Part shown: positions 57,691-64,000 of the stretch, one piece after another
How positions within the stretch are numbered: the stretch's first letter is position 1
Layout: the number at the start of each line of letters is the position of its first letter
Assembly (NCBI RefSeq): GCF_000294775.2
Contig: NZ_CP015506.1
Span: 533,501 to 597,500 of the forward strand
Direction of reading: 5' to 3'
Length of the DNA stretch: 64,000 bases
DNA from: Cytobacillus oceanisediminis 2691
GTDB taxonomy: Bacteria > Bacillota > Bacilli > Bacillales > Cytobacillaceae
The notes under the pieces: generated by a model
What the model was told of the DNA's origin: nothing
Databases searched by the model: none
The model's input: only the letters and a program-made list of their open reading frames with translations
Program-made: the position numbers and the translations under genes

Positions 57691-57700
57691 TCAATAAAGG

Positions 57701-57740
57701 AGGAGAAATAGTGATAGATGCTTCTATCACTATTTCTCCT
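57701..57740 (+). repeat. perfect 18-bp-arm intercistronic hairpin between binding-protein and ATPase genes
   Basis: AGGAGAAATAGTGATAGA (57701-57718) and its exact complement (57723-57740) enclose a TGCT loop. No U run follows, so it looks like an RNA-stabilising or translational-control stem rather than a terminator. Its 5' arm contains part of a strong Shine-Dalgarno and a GTG start. Confidence 0.85.
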
Positions 57741-57782
57741 TCTGATAGCTGTTTGGCTAGGGGGAATCATAATGAACGATAA
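57711..57782 (+). CDS. possible 23-codon leader peptide ahead of the ATPase gene
   Basis: GTG at 57711 is 7 bases after a perfect AAAGGAGG. The 23-codon frame (MIDASITISPSDSCLARGNH plus 3 residues) runs through the hairpin and ends with TAA at 57780-57782, 11 bases past the ATPase ATG. Such overlap suggests translational coupling: ribosomes on the leader would melt the stem and reinitiate at the ATPase gene. It may also be chance; no homologue recognised. Confidence 0.4.
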   Translation: MIDASITISPSDSCLARGNHNER

Positions 57783-59292
57783 TATTTTGGAAATGCACGG
57801 GATTTCCAAGGAATTTACAGGTGTCAAAGCGCTCAGCAATGTCAATTTCAAAGTGGAGAAAGGTGAGATCCACTGCTTGATTGGTGAAAACGGAGCAGGT
57901 AAATCCACACTGATGAAGGTGCTCAGCGGCGTATATCCATATGGCACATATGAGGGTGACATTGTATTTGAGGGCAGTGTGCAGCAATTCAACAAGATCA
58001 GTGACAGTGTAAAAGCAGGAATCGTCATTATCTACCAGGAACTTGCATTGTTTCCGGATCTCACAGTCTATGAAAATATCTTCGCGGGCAATGAAATTAA
58101 GCAAGGTGGAATCGTCGATTGGAACCGGACCATTGCTGAAGCTAAAAAAATGCTGGATAAGGTTAAGCTCGATGTGAATCCAGAAACGCTCGTAAAAGAC
58201 CTGAGCGTTGGAAAACAGCAATTAGTTGAAATTGCCAAAGCTTTAAGCAAGGACGTGAAAATGCTTATCCTGGATGAGCCGACTGCAGCACTTAATGAGG
58301 ATGACAGCGAAAATCTTCTAGATTTGTTAGGGGAGCTGAAAGAGCAGGGAATTACCTGCATCATGATCTCCCATAAGCTGAAAGAAGTCATCTCGATTGC
58401 AGATAAAGCGACTGTGCTTCGTGACGGCCAAACCATTTGTACCCTGGACGCCTCAAAAGGAGAAATCTCTGAAAATGTCATTATTAAAAACATGGTTGGC
58501 AGGGAGATTGAAGATATTTATCCAAAGAGGCCGAACAAAACATTTGGCGATCCTGTTCTTGAGCTTCGCAGCTGGTCCGCGTATGCTGTGCATTTGGGCA
58601 GGCAGGTTGTAAAAGATGTTAATTTTCATGTTAAGAAAGGAGAAATTGTCGGGATTGCGGGCTTGATGGGGTCAGGCAGGACAGAACTTGCCCTGAGTAT
58701 TTTCGGAAATCCAAAATCTTATAAACTACACGGCGAACTATTGGTGGATGGCGTTCCAAAAACGCTGAAGCATCCGAGTGACGCCATCAGGTCAGGGATT
58801 GCGTACGTGACGGAAGACCGAAAAGGGGACGGCCTGTTTTTAATACAGGATATTAAAAACAACATTTCTGCGGCAAACCTCAAACGGATTGCTGTAAATG
58901 GAGTGATTAATGATAACGAAGAAGTAAAGGAAACAATGGAATATAAAAAGTCCATGTATATTAAAGCATCTTCCCTTGAACAGGTTGTCGGCAATTTGAG
59001 CGGGGGGAACCAGCAGAAAGTGTCCCTGGGCAAATGGCTATTTGTCGGGCCGAAATTGCTGATCCTGGACGAGCCGACGCGGGGCATTGACGTTGGCGCT
59101 AAATTCGAGATTTATACGATTATGAATCAATTGATCGAGGAAGGTATGAGCATCATTATGATTTCTTCAGAACTGGGTGAGGTTCTGGGGATGAGCGATC
59201 GTGTCTATGTCATGGCGGAAGGCCAAATTAAAGGCGAGCTGTCGATTGAAGAAGCAAATCAGGAAAGCATCATGCAGCTTGCTACGCAATAG
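57772..59292 (+). CDS. mmsA: multiple-monosaccharide ABC transporter, duplicated ATP-binding protein (MmsA/GguA/XylG type)
   Basis: A 506-residue double ABC ATPase. The first cassette has Walker A GENGAGKSTLMKVLSG, signature LSVGKQQLVEIAKAL and Walker B MLILDEPTAAL. The second has GLMGSGRTELAL, LSGGNQQKVSLGKW and LLILDEPTRGIDVGAK. ATG 57772 is chosen (AGGGGG 7 bases upstream) over an ATG at 57718 inside the hairpin, which would add an unusual hydrophobic leader. It energises sugar uptake with the permease that follows 12 bases later. Confidence 0.92.
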   Translation: MNDNILEMHGISKEFTGVKALSNVNFKVEKGEIHCLIGENGAGKSTLMKVLSGVYPYGTYEGDIVFEGSVQQFNKISDSVKAGIVIIYQELALFPDLTVYENIFAGNEIKQGGIVDWNRTIAEAKKMLDKVKLDVNPETLVKDLSVGKQQLVEIAKALSKDVKMLILDEPTAALNEDDSENLLDLLGELKEQGITCIMISHKLKEVISIADKATVLRDGQTICTLDASKGEISENVIIKNMVGREIEDIYPKRPNKTFGDPVLELRSWSAYAVHLGRQVVKDVNFHVKKGEIVGIAGLMGSGRTELALSIFGNPKSYKLHGELLVDGVPKTLKHPSDAIRSGIAYVTEDRKGDGLFLIQDIKNNISAANLKRIAVNGVINDNEEVKETMEYKKSMYIKASSLEQVVGNLSGGNQQKVSLGKWLFVGPKLLILDEPTRGIDVGAKFEIYTIMNQLIEEGMSIIMISSELGEVLGMSDRVYVMAEGQIKGELSIEEANQESIMQLATQ

Positions 59293-59304
59293 GAGGTTAA
59301 ACTA

Positions 59305-60480
59305 ATGGAATTTATTAACGAAGCGAAAACGCTATTTAAAGATAATATCCGTGACTATGGCATGTACATTGCCTTATTCGTGATTATGCTCACCTTCACC
59401 ATTATGACTGACGGTCTGTTTATGTCTTCGCGAAATATAAGCAATCTGCTGGATTCAACGGGATATATCGCTGTCCTTGCAGTGGGGATGACGCTGGTTA
59501 TCGTGATCCGGCACATTGACCTCTCAGTCGGGTTCGTCGCTGGATTTTTGGGAGCGATTGCTGCGATTCTCCTGACGGGAATGGGAGTAGCGTTTTATAT
59601 CACCATTCCGATTATCCTGGTGATGGGTATTTTTGTCGGGCTATTCAATGGCCTTTTAGTTGCAAAGTTCGGTATCCCATCCTTCGTAGCTACTCTTGCA
59701 GGAATGCTGATCTTTAGAGGTGCACTCCTTCAGGTAACAGAGAAGACCGGGACCATTATCGTCAAGGATGATGGATTTAATGCAATCGGAAACGGATTCA
59801 TTCCTTCGATTATGCAAGTGAATGGACTGCATCTCCTGACACTGATTCTGGGTGTACTGGCCATATTGCTGTATATATACAGTGAAATTTCCACGCGGAA
59901 AAACAAGATCAACTATCAATTCGAGGTAGTGTCAAAAGGGATTTTTATTGTCAAATTAGTTTTTGTTTCTGCTATCATTTCCTATATTACCTGGATCCTG
60001 GCAGGCTACAATGGATTTTCCTGGACGGTTGTCATTATGCTTTTAGTGGTTGTCATCTATCACTTTCTGACAACGAAAACCGTTCTTGGCAGACATATAT
60101 ATGCTGTGGGAAGCAATCCGGAAGCGGCACATCTGAGCGGAATCAATGTAAATAAAATTACGTATATAGTATTCGGTTCAATGGGGATGCTGGCAGCTCT
60201 TTCCGGCATATTATTCACCTCACGTCTTCAGTCAGCGACTACAACAGCTGGGACATTATTTGAACTCGATGCCATTGCAGCTGCTTATGTCGGCGGGGTT
60301 TCTTCTGCAGGGGGCGTGGGCAAAATCACTGGTGCCATTATCGGTGCTGTAGTCATGGCCTCTTTATCAAGCGGCATGAATCTGCTCGGGGTAGGGGTTT
60401 CCCTCCAGTATATGATCCGCGGAGGCGTATTGGCGGGTGCTGTGATTTTTGATGTCATGACCCGAAAGAAGAGAGGGTAG
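59305..60480 (+). CDS. mmsB: multiple-monosaccharide ABC transporter permease (MmsB/GguB/XylH type)
   Basis: A 391-residue permease with about ten helices. Family signatures are GMTLVIVIRHIDLSVGFVAG, NGLLVAKFGIPSFVATLAGM, GSNPEAAHLSGINVNKITYI and AAYVGGVSSAGGVGKITGAI. The insertion between the two halves (about residues 190-230, STRKNKINYQFEVVSKGIFI) gives the longer XylH/GguB form. AGGAGG precedes its ATG. A terminator follows. Confidence 0.92.
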   Translation: MEFINEAKTLFKDNIRDYGMYIALFVIMLTFTIMTDGLFMSSRNISNLLDSTGYIAVLAVGMTLVIVIRHIDLSVGFVAGFLGAIAAILLTGMGVAFYITIPIILVMGIFVGLFNGLLVAKFGIPSFVATLAGMLIFRGALLQVTEKTGTIIVKDDGFNAIGNGFIPSIMQVNGLHLLTLILGVLAILLYIYSEISTRKNKINYQFEVVSKGIFIVKLVFVSAIISYITWILAGYNGFSWTVVIMLLVVVIYHFLTTKTVLGRHIYAVGSNPEAAHLSGINVNKITYIVFGSMGMLAALSGILFTSRLQSATTTAGTLFELDAIAAAYVGGVSSAGGVGKITGAIIGAVVMASLSSGMNLLGVGVSLQYMIRGGVLAGAVIFDVMTRKKRG

Positions 60481-60515
60481 ATTACCAGTTTCCTGCATTA
60501 GCAGTTTCGAAAATG

Positions 60516-60538
60516 GGGCATCCGGCAAAAGGATGCCC
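60516..60538 (+). terminator. rho-independent terminator of the ABC operon
   Basis: Arms GGGCATCC and GGATGCCC with a 7-base loop, 35 bases after the permease stop. 60539-60692 holds the promoter region of the sensing operon and no gene. Confidence 0.75.
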
Positions 60539-60692
60539 TTAAAATGCAGGTGGGCAGCATTTCCTAAAGCACCGATTATCCTCCTGTTAACAGCAGAAAA
60601 TCCTCTCTCTTTCTAACTCTTCTATAAGCCTTAAAAAGGTGATATGATTAAAATTATTTAGCTGTTCATACTTAGGAAACGGAGATACAGCC

Positions 60693-61670
60693 TTGCGTAA
60701 AACGGGTATTTTAGTATTTTGTCTTACATGTATCGTCCTTGGTTATTTTACATTTACGCTATCAAAGAAAGCGTTTACATCCGAATGGGACCTCCCAGCT
60801 GCATCAGATGGCCAGGAAGCGAAATATCGGCTTGTCCTGATAACGCAGGAATTAGAGACCCCTTTCTGGGACAAGGCAGGTATTGCTGCACAGGAACAAG
60901 CACGGAAGGATGGGGCAAGCCTGGAAGTCTGGGGAAGTTATGGAAAGAATCAAGAGGAATTTTTGAAAAAGTTAGAGATAGCCATTCAATCAAAAGTGGA
61001 CGGCATCATTGTTCAGGGTCTGGACACTCAGGAATTCAAAGATTTAACAAAGATAAAAGCAGCTTTTTATGGAATCCCGATTATTACGGTGGCCAATGAC
61101 GTGGCCAAATCTGAAAGTTTGAGAAAAACGTACGTCGGCTCGGATCAATATCTGGCCGGGCAGTTAATTGCGAAACAGCTTCTTGACGATATGGGCCATA
61201 AAGGAAAAGTCATTCTCATGGGTGACAAGCATAAAGAGTTTTATCAGCGGCAGCGCCTTGATGGCATTCATGAAGTACTGAAGGATTATCCAAATATCCA
61301 GACAGTCTATGCGGAAACGACTGATGTTAGGGAGGAAATTATCGCTGCCACTCAGAACATGCTGAATCAAAATCCGGATACTGATAGTTTTATAGCTATT
61401 AAGGCAAATATAGCCGGAGCGATGATTCAGGAAATTGGAAGGCGATCACAGGTAGAACCTTATTATATCTATTCTTTTGACGATGGTCCGGATTCAATAT
61501 CTTTGCTTACTCAGGGGAAACTTGATGGAATCATTGAACAGTCTCCTGAAAAGATGGGAAGCCTCAGTGTAGAGCTGATTTTGAAATGGCTTAGGGATGA
61601 AGAAGTGCCGCTGAAATCTGAAGGCTATCTCACCGATATCAGGATATTAAAGGCGATGGAAAAGCAATGA
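60693..61670 (+). CDS. membrane-anchored sugar-binding sensor protein
   Basis: A 325-residue periplasmic-binding-fold protein with an N-terminal anchor (ILVFCLTCIVLGYFTFTLSK) and no lipobox. Family core parts are LITQELETPFWDKAGIAAQEQ, SKVDGIIVQGLDT, GIPIITVANDVA, YVGSDQYLAGQLIAKQLLDD and SLLTQGKLDGIIEQSPEKMG. It overlaps the kinase gene by 4 bases, so it most likely presents the sugar signal to that kinase, as in XylFII-LytS-type systems, rather than feeding a transporter. TTG start behind GGAGATACAGCC. Confidence 0.85.
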   Translation: MRKTGILVFCLTCIVLGYFTFTLSKKAFTSEWDLPAASDGQEAKYRLVLITQELETPFWDKAGIAAQEQARKDGASLEVWGSYGKNQEEFLKKLEIAIQSKVDGIIVQGLDTQEFKDLTKIKAAFYGIPIITVANDVAKSESLRKTYVGSDQYLAGQLIAKQLLDDMGHKGKVILMGDKHKEFYQRQRLDGIHEVLKDYPNIQTVYAETTDVREEIIAATQNMLNQNPDTDSFIAIKANIAGAMIQEIGRRSQVEPYYIYSFDDGPDSISLLTQGKLDGIIEQSPEKMGSLSVELILKWLRDEEVPLKSEGYLTDIRILKAMEKQ

Positions 61671-63106
61671 ACAAAATTCATAAGAAAATCTGGACACTCA
61701 CGACTGTGATTCTATTGATTATGGCAGCCATATGGATCACACTCACCTATTATAATCAGAAAACTCAGAATCAATATAATGAAATTCTTCAGCGGTACCT
61801 TCGAATGAATGAAGTTACAAGAACAAGCCAGCAGATGATTGCAGACTTGAATAACTACTTCATCACGCCTATTCCCGAAAATCTGGACAAACTGAACAAA
61901 AGTAGGGGAAAAATAGAAAATGCAAAAAGGGAAGTTTCATATCTTCGAAATTCAGAAAATGATTTCGCTTTGACAAATTATATGAATTTGATTGACAGCC
62001 TGGTTGAGACAACTGACCGCTCCCTTCTTTATTTTAATGAAAAGGAGACAGAGGATTCGGCAAAGGAATTCTCAGAAGCGACGCGCATCTCGATGTATAT
62101 CTCCGAGATGACGCTGACGCTGATTGATAGTGAACTGAATACGTATGAACGGCTTTACCGGGGGATTATTGACCAGTCCGAAGAAATCAAAAAACTGGGG
62201 ATTTGGCTGATGCTGATAATCACCTGCCTCTTAATGTTCTTGACCTATGGCTTTTCCTTAAGCATTACGAAGCCTGTACAGAAGCTGACCCAGGCAGCCA
62301 ATGAGTTATCGAGGGGCAGATTTCACTTGCCGATAAAGGTTGATTCGAATGATGAAATTGCTTTTCTTGCCCAGACCTTTGACCGGATGCGGATTAATAT
62401 CAATAACCTAATTTCAGAGATCCAGCATAAGGCGCAGCTGGAGCATGAGCTGCAGGAAAGCAAGTTATTGCTGAAGGAAAGCCAGCTCTTGAACCTGCAA
62501 AGCCAGATTAATCCTCATTTTTTATTTAACACATTAAATACCCTTTCCAAGAAAGCCTATCTGGAAGGCTCTCATGAAACCAGCGACCTGCTTGTTAGTG
62601 TTGCCGGCCTGCTGCGCTATAACTTAAAAAGGCTTGATAGGCCAGTAACACTTAGAGAAGAAGTGATGGTCCTGCAGCAATACATGGATATTCAAAAAGC
62701 CAGATTTACAGATCGCCTGCATTTGAAAATGTCAATAGATGAAACGTGTCTGAATGTGGACATTCCGGGTCTCACACTGCAGCCGATCATCGAGAATGCC
62801 GTCAACTATGCAGTCGAGCCAAGAGAAGATGGGGGAATTATCTGGTTTCGCATTCAGGACGGAAATGACTGTGTGATTATAGAAGTGGAAGACGATGGTC
62901 CAGGTATTGAGGAATTTAAAATTAAACAGATTCTTCAAGGGCAGTTCATTCAAAAAGATGGAAACTCTACGGGCATAGGGTTTACCAATGTTGTCAGGCG
63001 TTTGCGCCTTTTTTACGGCAATGAAGATGTCATGAACATTGAGAGCAGTGCTGCCGGCACAAAAGTAGTAATAACAATACCGAAAGATAGGAGGGGGGCA
63101 GCATGA
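61667..63106 (+). CDS. YesM-type sensor histidine kinase
   Basis: A 479-residue kinase. Two membrane helices (residues 11-27 and about 181-204) flank an all-helical extracytoplasmic sensor. A HAMP domain follows (SITKPVQKLTQAANELSRGR), then a coiled coil and the His_kinase domain with SQINPHFLFNTLNTLSKKAY (phospho-His in NPHFLFN). The ATPase domain has LQPIIENAVNYAVEP and GIGFTNVVRRL. It overlaps both neighbours by 4 bases, forming one coupled sensing operon. Confidence 0.93.
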   Translation: MNKIHKKIWTLTTVILLIMAAIWITLTYYNQKTQNQYNEILQRYLRMNEVTRTSQQMIADLNNYFITPIPENLDKLNKSRGKIENAKREVSYLRNSENDFALTNYMNLIDSLVETTDRSLLYFNEKETEDSAKEFSEATRISMYISEMTLTLIDSELNTYERLYRGIIDQSEEIKKLGIWLMLIITCLLMFLTYGFSLSITKPVQKLTQAANELSRGRFHLPIKVDSNDEIAFLAQTFDRMRININNLISEIQHKAQLEHELQESKLLLKESQLLNLQSQINPHFLFNTLNTLSKKAYLEGSHETSDLLVSVAGLLRYNLKRLDRPVTLREEVMVLQQYMDIQKARFTDRLHLKMSIDETCLNVDIPGLTLQPIIENAVNYAVEPREDGGIIWFRIQDGNDCVIIEVEDDGPGIEEFKIKQILQGQFIQKDGNSTGIGFTNVVRRLRLFYGNEDVMNIESSAAGTKVVITIPKDRRGAA

Positions 63107-64000
63107 CAAGACTCCTGATCGCGGATGATGAACAAATTGAACGGGAAGGACTGGAAGTGATTCTGCAAAAGGCCTTTCCTGGCGTTGAAATCAGCCAGGC
63201 CAAAAATGGAAAGATGGCCGTTCAATTGGCTAAAGCGTTTAACCCTGATTTAATCCTGATGGACATTCAGATGCCAGGGCTGAATGGCCTGGAAGCTATT
63301 AAGCAAATCAGTGAAGCCGATCCGCATATTAAATTTATTATGATTACAGCATTCGATACATTCGATTATGCCCGGCAGGCGATAAAGCTTGGGGTCAAGG
63401 ATTATTTACTGAAGCCAAGCAAGATAACGGAAATTGAAGCAACAGTCGGGAAGGTGCTTGAACAGATTGAGGAAGAGCGGAGATTCCGTGAAATGACGAA
63501 GCTTCAGCAGGATGCGCTGCAAAAGGCTCTTCCGGTCATTGAGACGGATGTAGTGACACAGCTGCTGTTCGATCATGTCCATGAAGTTCATCTGGATATG
63601 CTGGTGGAAATGCTCGATATTCGCTCAACAGATGAACAGTTTGTCATGAGCATCCTGCTCCCTGATGGACAAGAACACCTCTATACCTCGGTCAAAGAGA
63701 AGGTCAGGCAAGCAGGCAGTGCATGGGTAGGTGCACTATATGGCCGCCAGCTTCCCATCATCGTTTTTAGGAAAAAACAGCAATCATTCCGTTCACAGGC
63801 CATATTTATAGCCGGAGAAATTCTGTCTCTTGCGAAAAAAGGCTTATCAGAAGGCTGGTTCGTCGGGATTGGGAACGCTTGTGGATCAATGCAGTCCATC
63901 CGTCAGTCCTATCAGGAATCTCTTATTGCCACCCTGGATTCAACCCTCCCTGTTAAATACCGATTTTATTCCGATGTGCCAGTGCTTAGCGCAGGGGAAG
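63103..64000 (+). CDS. YesN-type AraC-family response regulator (partial, runs off the window)
   Basis: The first 299 residues are present. The receiver has LLIADDEQIEREGLE, phosphoacceptor Asp in LILMDIQMPGLNGLEA and Lys in DYLLKPSKITEIE. After a coiled linker comes a middle region typical of YesN proteins. The C-terminal AraC helix-turn-helix expected in this family lies beyond base 64000. ATGA overlap with the kinase gene. Likely activator of the ChvE-type ABC operon, whose promoter has a poor -35. Confidence 0.9.
   Translation, partial: MTRLLIADDEQIEREGLEVILQKAFPGVEISQAKNGKMAVQLAKAFNPDLILMDIQMPGLNGLEAIKQISEADPHIKFIMITAFDTFDYARQAIKLGVKDYLLKPSKITEIEATVGKVLEQIEEERRFREMTKLQQDALQKALPVIETDVVTQLLFDHVHEVHLDMLVEMLDIRSTDEQFVMSILLPDGQEHLYTSVKEKVRQAGSAWVGALYGRQLPIIVFRKKQQSFRSQAIFIAGEILSLAKKGLSEGWFVGIGNACGSMQSIRQSYQESLIATLDSTLPVKYRFYSDVPVLSAGE

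Noticed and set aside
57718-57771. Hydrophobic 18-residue N-terminal extension on the sugar ABC ATPase from an ATG at 57718
   Set aside because: It arises from reading through the hairpin arm. The ATG lies too far from the Shine-Dalgarno, ABC ATPases of this family start at the equivalent of 57772, and that ATG has its own AGGGGG site.

Overview
The window looks like chromosome from an endospore-forming, low-GC member of the Bacillaceae, probably near Cytobacillus, Mesobacillus or Bacillus. The evidence is the cortex-lytic hydrolase CwlJ, an Spx paralogue, T-box control, sigma-A, sigma-E/K-like and sigma-54 promoters, Gram-positive lipoboxes, strong AGGAGG ribosome sites and many TTG/GTG starts. 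No rRNA, tRNA, CRISPR array or prophage was seen. The only insertion sequence is one decayed IS3-family copy at 44.27-45.55 kb.

Layout, 0-31 kb. An acetyltransferase and small membrane proteins are followed by a MarR/nitroreductase/ABM-monooxygenase set resembling quinone-stress (Mhq-type) loci. The reverse trans-sulfuration genes come next: yrrT divergent from mccA-mccB. A tyrosine-type T-box controls phenylalanine hydroxylase and pterin dehydratase (phhA-phhB). Assorted singletons follow: methyltransferase, Zn-protease-like lipoprotein, AlkD-like repair protein, cupin with a coat-like tail, serine beta-lactamase-like protein, VanZ and YfmQ. Then come a LytTR-DUF3021-ABC exporter operon, a MocR/PdxR-type regulator, an spxA2-saiR-like locus with four copies of one palindromic operator, a PadR-DUF2812-M50 operon and cwlJ.

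Layout, 31-40 kb. This is the most interesting block. A sigma-54 activator (PAS-AAA-HTH) is divergent from a perfect -24/-12 promoter with a 17-bp-arm inverted repeat upstream. The promoter drives an FAD NAD(P)H reductase, a Rieske oxygenase with a Glu-x2-His-x4-His iron site, an aldehyde dehydrogenase, a beta-decarboxylating D-malate/tartrate dehydrogenase and a BCCT transporter. Together they can be read as a complete L-carnitine route: uptake, split to trimethylamine plus (R)-malic semialdehyde, D-malate, then pyruvate. This assignment is inference.

Layout, 40-64 kb. A DMT exporter diverges from an Lrp regulator. Small proteins (ChaB, SRPBCC) and the IS remnant follow. Then come a VanZ/VanR/VanS-like set, a PTS EIICB-nanE-RpiR amino-sugar locus (PTS gene frameshifted twice), the EbrAB multidrug pair, an erythromycin-esterase-like protein, a Mn catalase and a TerC exporter. 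The window closes with a multi-monosaccharide ABC transporter (ChvE type) whose own sensing system (anchored binding protein, YesM-type kinase, YesN-type regulator) runs off the right edge.

At least six genes carry single-base frameshifts, several in short homopolymers. Either the region has many young pseudogenes or the assembly has residual indel errors. Those genes are annotated as interrupted and the intact reading is described.
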